Positions 10,235-18,679 of a stretch of 64,000 nucleotides of DNA are shown piece by piece. Position 1 is the first letter of the stretch, and each line of letters opens with the position of its first letter. The position numbers and the translations under genes are program-made. The notes beneath the pieces are model-generated. The model worked only from the letters and a program-made list of their open reading frames with translations, did no database searches and was not told where the DNA came from. This DNA comes from Cristatella mucedo (lineage: Eukaryota > Bryozoa > Phylactolaemata > Cristatellidae), in NCBI GenBank assembly GCA_009760855.2, contig WPIO01000022.1, positions 1,876,501 to 1,940,500 of the forward strand, read 5' to 3'.

Positions 10235-11060
10235 ATGCACAAAAAAACAAATTTTATTCAGGGGTCTGATGAGTGGAAGAAGGCTATGAGTTTAAATATA
10301 GGTGGATCAGAAGTGTATTCAGTTCTTGGGAATTATATGGTTTTTGGTAGTCAAACGGATTGTGATATTGAATTAATTGCTAATAGAAAACTAAAAAAAT
10401 ATATTGCTAATTCTCAACCAATGAGATTCCAACAAATGTTATCTGGTAAAGTTTTTGAATCAATAGCTGCTAAATATTTAGAAATGAAATTAGATAGAAC
10501 TATTGAGAATTCAAATGAATGTTTTACTAGCGATGGTGTCTTTCGCTATTCCCCAGATGGAATTATAGATGAAGATACATTAATTGAGATAAAGTGTTTA
10601 TGGTCTAGAAGTATAGTAGAAGATTTTATTCCAAAACAATATTTAGCACAGTGCTTACTTGGTCTACATGTACTAAAACTAAGTAGATGTTTTTATAGTG
10701 AATTTGAAATATTTGTACCTGGATTGTGATGATATTCCTAAAGATGATGTTGGTGCTGGGTCAGTAAGAATCCCAACAAGTTATATTTTTGATATGCCAA
10801 TAAGAGAACCTTTGTTTATGTATTTACTTTAAGAGGAGAAATACTTTGATTTTGAATTTGATATAATTTCTGATTATGGTAGATTTAATAATAAAAGAAC
10901 TTTTGGTTATGATATAAAATATTATATAAAAAAAGTAGAAATACGAGTGATAGAAGAGGAAGATCCGTTTAGATTTGCAAGAATAGTACCAATTGTAAAA
11001 CAAATATTAGATAGAGGCAAAATATTAATCAATGAATATATAGAAAATGTCAAAGTTTAG
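10235..11060 (+). pseudogene. YqaJ/lambda-type exonuclease (viral recombinase nuclease)
   Basis: Nuclease of the PD-(D/E)XK superfamily that resects DNA ends for recombination. Seen in order: QGSDEWKKA near the start, GGSEVYSVLG, SGKVFESIAAKYLE (about residue 69), then FRYSPDGII with the catalytic Asp and LIEIKCLW with the Glu-x-Lys, then PKQYLAQCLLGLH. These are the family's diagnostic motifs in the right order. The frame breaks near 10715, and the C-terminal third continues in another frame with a TAA at 10829-10831 before ending at 11058-11060. Total length of about 275 residues fits viral members. The 3' end overlaps the fibre gene start by 14 bases. Confidence 0.85.
11036..11046 (+). promoter_or_regulatory. 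TATATAGA motif inside the exonuclease gene end
   Basis: AATATATAGAAA directly precedes the ATG at 11047 and is also coding sequence of the exonuclease gene. Confidence 0.6.
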
Positions 11061-11905
11061 AGAGGAGGATTATGTTTCTAAAGTTAATGGTATGATATTA
11101 TCTGATCTTAATGCAAATGGTAATAGAATTATAAATTTATCAGATCCAATTAATGATTCTGATGTAGTTACAAAAGCATATGCAGATTCTAAATTTGTTG
11201 TTAAATACAGGAACGACTTTGAATATTGGAGGAAAGACAATTACTAATCTTGCTCCAGGAGTTAATCCTACAGATGCTGTCAATGTTAGTCAAGTAAGTA
11301 ATTATGTTAAAAAGACTGGTGATACAATGACTGGAGATTTAAACATGAATAGTTTTGCTATAACATCTACTTATTGGAACTCAGGTAATAATAATCCAGT
11401 AGTTTTGAAAGATGATTTTTGTGTTACTTATGGTGGAATGAAGAGGGGTGTTTTACTTAAAGGATTTCCTTCAACAACAAATATTGATATGGCAGGATAT
11501 TCAATAACAAACGTTGTAAATCCTGTTAATCCTATTGATGTAGCTACTAAATCTTATGTAGGTAAAACAGTTAAAAAAATAACAGAAGTACTAGCTCTAT
11601 CAATGGATCTTAATGCAAAGAACTCAATACTAAATCTGTCAACACCTTATTCATGGACAAACAAAACTGCTCCACCTATAATGATATTAAATGTTATGGT
11701 TGTTGGAGCATCTAATTGTATGTTTCTAAAACCTAATACTGATACAACTGCAGTATCTGGAGATGTAAGAGCAATAAATACTTCTCCAACAGGTGTGGAT
11801 TTAAAGTATTATGTATATTTTACAAGACTCCCAACAGAGTATTACTTCATTGATACAACTGGAAAACTAAGAGTAAATATCTTGGTCAGTTATATACCCA
11901 CCTGA
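11047..11905 (+). pseudogene. Fibre protein with phage-like tail-fibre repeats
   Basis: A trimeric fibre-type attachment protein by architecture. Repeats of the form N-hydrophobic-x-N-L-x-x-P-x-x-x-x-D-A-V/T-K-x-Y are visible three times: IINLSDPINDSDVVTKAYA, ITNLAPGVNPTDAVNVSQV and ITNVVNPVNPIDVATKSYV. These are the shaft repeats common in phage tail fibres. GDTMTGDLNMN is a phage-fibre hallmark. A C-terminal domain of about 110 residues (from about 11580) has no recognised family and would be the tip or head. There is one frameshift near 11205 between the first and second repeats. It lies next to the capsid genes, as expected for a spike. Confidence 0.75.
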
Positions 11906-12324
11906 ATAGTATAAATGATATATTAAAACTATTAACTCTTTTAACTTTGTTGCTTTACGTTTACCTTTAAGAATAGGGAATAGTTTTGATATAGAACAGA
12001 TAGCTTCATGGTCTAAGCAATGATGTAATAAAGTAGAGCAACATTGTTTTTTTAAGTGTTTCTTAACTAATGAATATAATTTAGTTGGTCTCTCTTTCTT
12101 AAATGAATTAGTATTTATGTTACAATATGAACAAATTATAATTGCATCATTGCGCATAAGACTATAATCAAATTCTGCTTCATTCATATCTTTATCACAG
12201 ATATCACAACGTATTTCATATTTTCTTTTCGGTCTCTTTTTTCTTGATGACAGTAAGGATGTTTTCCTTCTAGATAATCAGTTTCATTAAATCTATTTAA
12301 ACATGTTTCACACAATATTTCCAT
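11867..12324 (-). pseudogene. Small multi-CxxC zinc-binding viral protein
   Basis: On the minus strand from an ATG at 12324: MEILCETCLNRF gives one CxxC, and further pairs CDIC and CSYC follow, with Cys/His-rich LKKQCCSTLLHHCLDH in the middle. The C-terminal third is Lys-rich. A frameshift lies near 12210. It is probably a treble-clef or zinc-ribbon protein of about 150 residues; no specific family is recognised. It is divergent from the integrase gene with only 10 bases between starts, and its 3' end overlaps the fibre gene end on the other strand. Confidence 0.6.
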
Positions 12325-12334
12325 TCTCTATAGA
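12325..12334. promoter_or_regulatory. Ten-base divergent promoter, near-palindromic
   Basis: CATTCTCTATAGAATG contains both start codons, CAT (minus ATG at 12324) and ATG (12335), flanking TCTCTATAGA. The motif is almost self-complementary and gives CTATAGA on one strand and CTATAGAGA on the other. Transcripts from it would be nearly leaderless. Confidence 0.65.
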
Positions 12335-13207
12335 ATGTCGTTTTTAACTCTAAATGAAAGAAAAAAAGAAGGTAAATTCAATCCTGACTCAGATATAAGT
12401 CAAGTATTCAAACCAAGACCTAAGAAAATTCCACAAGGTTTCTTTAATATTGTTGAGCCTAATGAAAATTATCAAGCAGACATTGTATACATGCCTAATG
12501 ATTCTGGATATAAATATGCACTAAGTGTTATTGATGTTGCTAGTAGATATAAAGATTCAAGACCTCTTAAAACAAAGTCTTCTAAAGAAGTAACAAAAGC
12601 AATAATAGATATTTACAATAAAGGTCCTTTGAAATGGCCAAAGAAAATGACAGTTGATCCAGGATCAGAGTTTAAAGGTTAGTCTTCTAAAGAAATGAAA
12701 AAACATGAAACACAAATTATTGAAGGTACTAGTAAAAAGAGTGTTGCATTAGTTGAAAGAATGAAGAGAACAGTTGCTGAGAGAGCATTCATTGCTCAAT
12801 ATGAAAAAGAAGTAGAAAGTATCAATAAAGGAGAATATACTAGAAACAGAGAGTGGATTGATTGATAATTTACCAAAGATTATTGATTATCTAAATAATA
12901 GTGTTACGAAAGCAATAGGTGAAAAACCTGTTAAAGCGATAAAAAAAAGAAAAAGTAAAACTAAAGAAACCAAAATATCATAGAAAAGTAGGAGAACAAG
13001 AACCGTTTTTAGAACTTGGAACAAATGTTAGATATTTATTAGAACAATGTGAAGGAGAAGATGAAAAGAGAAGAAGAGCTACAGACCCAATATGGAGTTT
13101 AACTAAACATACTATTGTTAGAATAATGGTATTGCAAGAACAAGCTGTTAGATATTGGGTAAATGATGTTAATTTGTTAGAGAGGAATTACAAGTTGTTA
13201 AGCCTTA
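12335..13207 (+). pseudogene. Retroviral-type (rve) integrase of the Polinton class
   Basis: Polinton integrases are DDE enzymes that insert the element's DNA. The catalytic core reads YQADIVYMP with the first Asp (about residue 50), then VIDVASRYKDSRPLKTK, then MTVDPGSEFKG with the second Asp (about residue 108), then a helix with SVALVERMKRTVAERAF bearing the Glu. An SH3-like C-terminus is seen in another frame (DPIWSLTKHTIVRI, then AVRYWVND). The N-terminal HHCC zinc domain is not visible. Breaks are a TAG at 12680-12682, a frameshift near 12850 and one near 12950. It should integrate with short target duplications, but element ends are not seen. Confidence 0.85.
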
Positions 13208-13599
13208 GAAGAGTCTGGACTTTCTAATGGTTCAATTAATATTTCATCGAATTCTTCTTTAGTTACTTTATCATCATCTAAAGCATCAACAATCTTTGAA
13301 ACTTAGTTATGATTTGCTTGAAGAGTAGATCTTTTCCTTCTATCAATTTGTGATATTGTACTATCTGTTGAAATTATTATTGTTGATAGTGCACCTAGTA
13401 CCATTGCTACGTGAGAAAGCTCCTCATGTTTTTGAATGTAAGTACTGGTTACTAGAATTGCAAGAGACAGTAAGATGCCTATAAATTGAAAAACATATTT
13501 AACTCTTATTAATTTAGTTAAGCAACCTTTAATTCTATCATTGTCTAAAAGTATTTGATTATACTTGGTATTTGCGTATTTAGTTCGAAGGTCTGACAT
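13198..13599 (-). pseudogene. Small two-helix membrane protein (SLATT-like layout)
   Basis: From the ATG at 13599, an amphipathic N-terminus is followed by two hydrophobic segments, VFQFIGILLSLAILVTSTYI (about residues 36-55) and VAMVLGALSTIIISTDSTI (about residues 64-82), then a short basic stretch RRKR. The pattern of two helices then a coiled tail recalls SLATT-type membrane proteins, but sequence evidence is weak. An in-frame TAA at about 13303 interrupts it, and an acidic tail continues to the stop at 13198-13200. It is convergent with and slightly overlaps the integrase end. Confidence 0.5.
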
Positions 13600-13610
13600 T
13601 GTCCTATATT
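13600..13610 (-). promoter_or_regulatory. TATAGG start-proximal motif
   Basis: On the minus strand TTAATATAGGACA precedes the ATG at 13599, matching the shared motif. Confidence 0.5.
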
Positions 13611-13925
13611 AATAAAAATCGTTTTATCAATCGTATTACGTTATGTACTAAATTTAGACTGCTGGGAAATTCCTGATATATCACGTGAGTAGGAGTTATC
13701 TTCCTTTCCAAAATGGCCTCGTGCGATGAAATAGCGTTCGTTTTCGATTATCAGTATTTTGATGACGATCTAGCAGTTGTAGAAGACATTATTGTGAGTG
13801 AATACTTGCAAATGTTTTCAAAAACGTTAGACGTTATCAATGACTCCATCGATTCGATGTTTAATGAGCTTGACATCTTTAACGGGTCGAGTTGGGTGCG
13901 ACCCATCCAACAGCTCGAAAAGGAT

Positions 13926-14150
13926 ATAATAATAATAATAATATTGCACTTGATAAAGCGCCCTCAGAGAACTTAATCTCTTTTTAGGCGCTTTACATTT
14001 GCTGCAAAGTGATATGCAATAGAATAGTAAGTAAAATCATGCTTGAAAAACAAACAAAATAAATAGTATGGTTAGGGGTTACATGCACAGGGTCAGCATG
14101 CAAATGTGGTTAGTGGCAGCATGCACAGTGTCAGCACGCATAAGCGCATC
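13926..14150 (-). mobile_element. LINE family B 3' end
   Basis: (ATA)n followed by TTGCACTTGATAAAGCGCCC and TCAGAGAACTTAATCTCTTT: the conserved 3' terminus of LINE family B in minus orientation, with its 3' UTR up to about 14150. It splits the 72-bp repeat array, one partial unit being at 13874-13925. Confidence 0.8.
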
Positions 14151-14154
14151 AAAG

Positions 14155-14430
14155 GATGTTGTGGATATGAATGTTTACATCTTTAACGGGTCGAGTTGGG
14201 TGCGACCCATCCAACAGCTCGAAAAGGATGTTGTGGATATGAATGTTTACATCTTTAACGGGTCGAGTTGGGTGCGACCCATCCAACAGCTCGAAAAGGA
14301 TGTTGTGGATATGAATGTTTACATCTTTAACGGGTCGAGTTGGGTGCGACCCATCCAACAGCTCGAAAAGGATGTTGTGGATATGAATGTTTACATCTTT
14401 AACGGGTCGAGTTGGGTGCGAACCATCCAA
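14155..14430 (+). repeat. 72-bp tandem repeat, in-frame coding
   Basis: Four units of 72 bp, the first three identical and the last diverging at its end. In one frame each unit encodes 24 residues including FNGSSWVRPIQQLEK. An isolated partial unit at 13874-13925 continues an upstream open frame. Each unit contains the inverted repeat GGGTCG...CGACCC. Because the unit length is a multiple of three and the frame stays open, it may be part of a protein gene; its identity is unknown. Confidence 0.8.
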
Positions 14431-14711
14431 AAGCCAGGAATTGATGGTGTGAATTCGTTCTTTATCGTCTATCCTTTAACATTCTTGTTTAGTTCAAGAA
14501 GCGTAAGTATAAAGGTAAGCAAGGTAAGTATTGCGGCGCGAAGGGGGTAGGGGGTAGTGGAGGGGAGGGAAGGAGTTCGATTGCAATGAGACCAATTCCA
14601 AGTACATGATTTAAATAGGTTAGGCAGCCAGTTGACTTATTGGACCAATGCGCTTGCCTCCAGACGCGAAGAGCACGAGATCAAATCGCGAAACAGACTA
14701 AATATTTTTAT

Positions 14712-15214
14712 TTATTTGTTTACTTTGCTACTGCATTCTTTTTTAATCTTACATAATTTATCTTTTAAAGGAAATGGACATTTACTAATATGAGAAGAAA
14801 TTGTTGATTTATCTAGATCAATGATAAATGTACCATCGTCAGTTAGTTCAAAGCCTTCTGGAATATTAAATACTAATTCTGTTTTATCCTGCATATAAAT
14901 TAATAAAGGATTTGGATTTACATTGATTAGAATATAAGAACCAATATCTATAATTAAACTATTGATAATTAACCAAAAATGAGTAGTAGCAAGTTCTTGA
15001 TCTCTGAAAATACTAAAACCTCTTTCTATTTTTATATCGCATTTATCCCTCAACAAATCTCTAGCAATTAAACATGCACTTAAACAAGATCCTATAATTT
15101 TCCTTAAAAAAAAGATTCAGCAACAACATCTAGAACTTTTTTATTATTAGTATCTAATTTTTGTAGAGATAGATTATAACTCTTTATAAAAGTAGATTCA
15201 CTTAATCCTGGCAT
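14712..15214 (-). pseudogene. Unidentified viral protein, possible Cys-His-Asp (papain/transglutaminase-like) enzyme
   Basis: On the minus strand from an ATG at 15214 preceded by TATATATTATA. Two frames joined near 15105 give a protein of about 166 residues. The first helix region carries SCLSACLIARDLL with candidate Cys residues. Later ATTHFWLIIN gives a His and LIIDIGSYI an Asp, in the order and spacing used by papain-fold and transglutaminase-like proteins, including the H-x-W-L...D pattern. The C-terminus is Lys/Cys-rich. The family call is inference; only the residues and their order are seen. It is separated from the rest of the element by the host-like insert, yet shares its AT-rich composition and promoter motif. 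Confidence 0.5.
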
Positions 15215-15228
15215 TATAATATATAAAA
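15215..15228 (-). promoter_or_regulatory. TATATATTATA start-proximal motif
   Basis: Minus strand ATTTTATATATTATA immediately precedes the ATG at 15214. It is a TATA-rich variant of the shared motif. Confidence 0.45.
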
Positions 15229-15254
15229 TTTTATGTTTAAAATGTTTCAAAAAA

Positions 15255-15690
15255 TATAGGACCAGAGTTTAATGTTGGAGGAAAAGTAAACTTGTGGGAC
15301 ATTTTCCATTTCAAGACTTCGAAATGCGAACGATAGTGAGCATGAGGAGGATTGAAAAGGGAAATGTCCTAAAAGGGTACCTTTCTTACAACACGGGCAC
15401 CACGTCGTGGCTGTCAGGAAGTACTGCCGTCTGGCTCGTCCAAGCGGAGCTACTCCTGCTGGCTGCAGCTGTCTGTCTCCAGACAAGGCAGTTGGATGCT
15501 GTAGCTATTATTCACTGCTCTGCTGCTACAGCCCTGAATAATAATAATAATAACGCCCTTAATAATGCTAACGATAAAACATGTACATACTGCTCCGTGA
15601 GAGCCGAATCTCTTTTAAAGGCACTTTACATAGGCCGAAAAGGACCATGTTAAATTGTTAAAAAAAAAGAAGGTTACATGACTCAATAGC
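15255..15690. other. Host sequence right of the viral element
   Basis: Base composition changes abruptly to the host type. A segment at about 15430-15530 (GCTGCAGCTGTCTGTCTCCA...) resembles one at 16870-16950, so both are copies of a dispersed repeat. No gene is recognised. Confidence 0.5.
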
Positions 15691-15695
15691 CTCAG

Positions 15696-15755
15696 TAAAA
15701 GAGCACCAGAAGAGCCTCAACGGCTGTCACCGCCTCTTGCTGTGTGCAATAAAAG
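15696..15755 (-). mobile_element. SINE family A fragment
   Basis: AGAAGAGCCTCAACGGCTGT followed by CACCGCCTCTTGC is the minus-strand body and tail of SINE A; the tRNA-like head is missing. Confidence 0.55.
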
Positions 15756-15759
15756 ACAA

Positions 15760-16125
15760 TAAATTAGCTGTTCCATTCCTCCGCTTAAAGACCGTTGGCG
15801 ACAGAAGCTTTTGCTGTGCAGGTCCTAACTAGACTGTGGAACTCGCTTCCACGATTCTGACGCAACGACATCTACTCTCCTGCTACCGACTATGGCAAAA
15901 CCTTTCCAGCGGTCCTGAGCTGCTACTTCCATGCTACTCACTACCTCAGCTGCTATCGTGGCTCTGCTATGCTTCCCACTTTCTCTTTGTTTCGTGAGAC
16001 GAAGTCTGTCCGCTTAGGCTGTGAGTGCGCTATACATTTACTAGCTGTTATTCAACCCTTATAATAGTCTATAACCTAATTTTTATATATATATGTGCAT
16101 AAATAAAGCATAAAGCATAATTATT
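15760..16125 (+). mobile_element. LINE family A, 3' fragment
   Basis: Encodes the degraded end of the family A reverse-transcriptase ORF (TCATTCCTCCGC...GTGGAACTCGCTTCC) and its 3' UTR, ending near TGAGTGCGCTATAC. It corresponds to 19740-20040 of the longer copy. Confidence 0.75.
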
Positions 16126-16429
16126 AGCAATTTCAGCAAACCAACCGATCATCATCTCAAATCAAGACGACGAACCCTGCTCATTGGACGACTCCTTTTC
16201 TTTTGTAATTAATCTGGATGACTTTACATTAAAGTCGCATTCTCGAGCAGACATCTCCTACGACTTTATGCTCGGACAACTCATACTATTAGCAAATCTG
16301 GAGCCTGACCACATATGAATCTCTTCCTTTCTGCAGTATGAATCACCTTCGGCCTCAAAAATCGTATGCGAATCATAATAATTTAAGAAGCTTGATATTG
16401 AAGCTCTTCGAAATGCATCGTCCTCGCCA

Positions 16430-16800
16430 GGTAATAATAATAATAATAAATAGTGTGTGCAGCCCGATAAGAGAGATTAACGTCTTTCTACGCAACGTAC
16501 GTATGTTGCAAAGGAAGCGTGTCGATTGGTTAGCAATAAAACGCACAGTGTGACCCCAAGCGTGTGCACAGTAAAGACCTCATACGGACCCGGTGAATGC
16601 TGTGTGGAACAGTTGGGGTTTTAGCATAGTTTTTTAATGTTAAGTCATGGAATGGCATGACTTCAGTTGGGAGTTGAGTCCTGGCTTTGGGAGCAGGCCG
16701 ACTGAAGGCACGGCCTCCAATGGATTTGAGGGTGGTTAGCGGCGCAGAAAGACAACTTGTCAGAAGAACGGGCGGGTTGGTCGATACCAAGCCTGATTAG
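16430..16800 (-). mobile_element. LINE family B, degraded 3' fragment
   Basis: Begins at an (AAT)n tail and follows the minus-strand family B order (GAGATTAACGTCTTTCTACG, CTGGCTTTGGGAGCA, GGATTTGAGG), strongly diverged. Confidence 0.65.
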
Positions 16801-16817
16801 GAAGTATATCAGATATC

Positions 16818-16860
16818 TGCCGCTACACAAATGAGGCTGTTGAATTGGCTTATTTTTTGG
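16818..16860 (+). mobile_element. SINE family A tail fragment
   Basis: CTGCCGCTACACAAATGAGG followed by CTGTTGAATTGGCTTATTTTT matches the 3' end of the SINE A copy at 18112-18275. Confidence 0.5.
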
Positions 16861-16960
16861 TCGAACAGGTACTGCTCCCACTCGCTGCAGTTGTCTGCAG
16901 ACTAGGCATTTGGATACTGCAGCCATTATTCGCTACTCTGCAGAAACTGCTATTAATTTA

Positions 16961-18110
16961 CACCTAGCCGACATCTGTGCCAACCAGCAGCCCCTTCCCC
17001 GAATTGTAGCTCACGACGGTGCCTGGTTGGAGGCGCTCTCTGCCGACTCAATAGTGTGGCTACCGAGCTGCATTGGTCAGCCTGCTTAGGAGGCGCACCT
17101 GGACAGTAGCCAGCGTTATACTGATACGGCTACGAGGACTGCTGTACCTCCGATGCTCAACTAAGAGCCCTGAAAGCATGCACCGTTCAGGCACAGACAG
17201 ACGGATATAGCAACGGCTTGTTATGCTGATCTGTTGACAAGGTGCAGAAGGTCTGTCGGCATCATCAGATCGAGGTACCCGATACGACCGCAAACTACAT
17301 CCGACCCGGTCGACCTCACCAAAATGAGCAAATGAACAACAGCGAGCTCTTCTTCCGTCTCGATTAATGATTCGCGGCAATCGGCCAGATACAATCAGAA
17401 TAGGGCTTTCGGTTTGACCGCGCATAGATGGATATGCTATGCCTGCCTGGCTGTTTGCCTTTCCCCTCGTCAGTTCTCCGCATTGAATGTCGACAACCTT
17501 GTCGAGCTCGCTATCAAGTTAAATCAGATTCAAGCCTCTTCGGGCGTCGAGCCGATCCCGTCGAGCCGGCAGCCCCTCAGTTCTCGTGGGGAGATTATTA
17601 CAGACTGAGCGGAACTGAAGAGCGTCGGGACGCTTTCCGATCTTGCAGTCGGCGCTGGCAGTCGGTCCGGTCGAGCCGAGACCAGCAGCGACCGATTTTG
17701 CAAGCTGGTGCCGCCTATTCTGACGTTACCAGTGTCAACTGCCAGCGTCGAGAACGTGTGCGCTCGGCGTATCAAAAGATCATCAAGGCACGCCAGCGAA
17801 CGGTGACGGATGCGGACACCTACCTGAACGACCGACGCCACGCCGCTGTGCGTTTGGAAGGAAACGGACGCAATGGCGACGAACGATAAGATAATCCCAC
17901 ACTTTCGATCTGTGCCCGGCCGCCGCTCACGTGTCAAAGAAGACTTGCGAGTTCCTCTGCGTTTAGCGCCGTCGGCAGGGCTTGTCTCCTCCCTGGAAAG
18001 CCCGGCTCCGCCAGTACATGGTGGTAAGGTACTTCCTGGTACCTGTAAGTGTGGGAAAGAGTGATGTGCGAGCACTCAAAGAGACCTCCGGGGGGGGGGA
18101 ACTCATTGCT
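16961..18110. other. Unassigned GC-rich host sequence
   Basis: Open frames exist on both strands (for example + 17414-17608 and + 17428-17889) but overlap in conflicting frames and show no recognised domain. A G9 run lies near 18092-18100. It could hold exons of an unknown gene; I cannot support one. Confidence 0.4.
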
Positions 18111-18111
18111 G

Positions 18112-18275
18112 CCGCGGTTTGGCCTAGGATGTAAGGTGCTCGCTCTCCACTACCAAGGTCGTAGGTTTGAATCCTGTAGTTCGCGAGTCTTTCTTGCCAA
18201 CTGCAAGCGGTGGTGAAAGCCGTTAAGGCTCTTCTGCCGCTATACACATGAGGTCGTTAAATAAGCTAATATTTT
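18112..18275 (+). mobile_element. tRNA-derived SINE, family A
   Basis: A-box-like TTTGGCCTAGGATGTAAGGT, B box GGTTTGAATCC, body AACTGCAAGCGGTGGTGAAA, tail TTAAGGCTCTTCTGCCGCTA then TACACATGAGG. Confidence 0.85.
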
Positions 18276-18282
18276 TTGTCGA

Positions 18283-18372
18283 CTGAGGTCGTGGGCTCGA
18301 GCCCGGCGGCAAATGCCGAGCGCCTGAGTGTAGATTAAATCCCTCAGGGTGCTGTACACATGAATCATGTAT
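18283..18372 (+). mobile_element. SINE family B, truncated
   Basis: Starts within the tRNA-like part (GAGGTCGTGGGCTCGAGCCC) and ends with the LINE B-like tail AGATTAAATCCCTCAGGGTG and CTGTACACATGAAT. It lies directly downstream of a SINE A copy. Confidence 0.75.
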
Positions 18373-18679
18373 TTAAAAGAATCCTATATTATAGAGCAAC
18401 GGGATACAGACTAACCAAATGCTTTAACGTGTTTTCAGGTCGGTACACTTTACATCACACTAGCAAAGTGAGGCTTTGATCGCCAGAGAGCTCAGAGCCT
18501 TCGTCAATGCTATTGTCAATATATAGAAATCTGCCGAAACCAGGAGCAAGCCTGTAGGAAGCAAGAGTGCCATGGAGTTTTCACGGGGGTCCTAGAAGGA
18601 GTACCTGGCATGAAAAGATGACGAAATGTCACAAAAAATTGTCAGAATGAAATTTCAGAAGGAAACACTTTTCAGAATG

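Larger units (their letters stand above)
13653..14697. other. Host-like DNA inserted in the viral element
   Basis: Base composition returns to that of the flanks. The stretch holds an open frame from about 13713 (starting MASCDEIAFVFDYQYFDDD), a LINE family B 3' tail, a 72-bp tandem array and a tRNA-like segment near 14650-14690. Minus-strand viral genes lie on both sides, and ACTAAAT occurs at both edges (about 13649 and 14697), which could be a target duplication. I infer a later insertion or a recombined host fragment. Confidence 0.55.
3709..15254. mobile_element. Endogenous Polinton/Maverick-like (adintovirus-like) viral element, decayed
   Basis: A sharply AT-rich block between GC-richer flanks. 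It encodes, in order, an adenain-like protease with zinc ribbon (-), packaging ATPase (+), a coiled-coil/basic protein (+), two penton-like paralogues (+), a Lys-rich coiled-coil protein (+), major capsid protein (+), YqaJ exonuclease (+), fibre protein (+), a zinc protein (-), rve integrase (+), a two-helix membrane protein (-) and an unidentified protein (-). Protease, ATPase, capsid proteins and integrase together are the Polinton/Maverick signature. No DNA polymerase B and no terminal inverted repeats are visible, so the copy is either end-truncated or a polymerase-less lineage. Nearly every gene has at least one stop or frameshift. Host-like DNA interrupts it at 13653-14697. Edges are set by the last viral stop codon on the left and by the base-composition change on the right. 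Confidence 0.88.

Noticed and set aside
11047-11905. An integrated bacteriophage or bacterial contamination, suggested by the fibre repeats
   Set aside because: Neighbouring genes are of the Polinton type, the block is interrupted by the same LINE and host-like sequences as the rest of the contig, and no other phage gene is present.
14155-14430. CRISPR-like array
   Set aside because: The units are contiguous 72-bp tandem repeats without unique spacers, in eukaryotic DNA. The same applies to the 15-bp array at 36196.
15294-15653. Protein gene to the right of the viral element
   Set aside because: The frame covers a dispersed repeat shared with 16870-16950 and an (AAT)n tract, and shows no domain.
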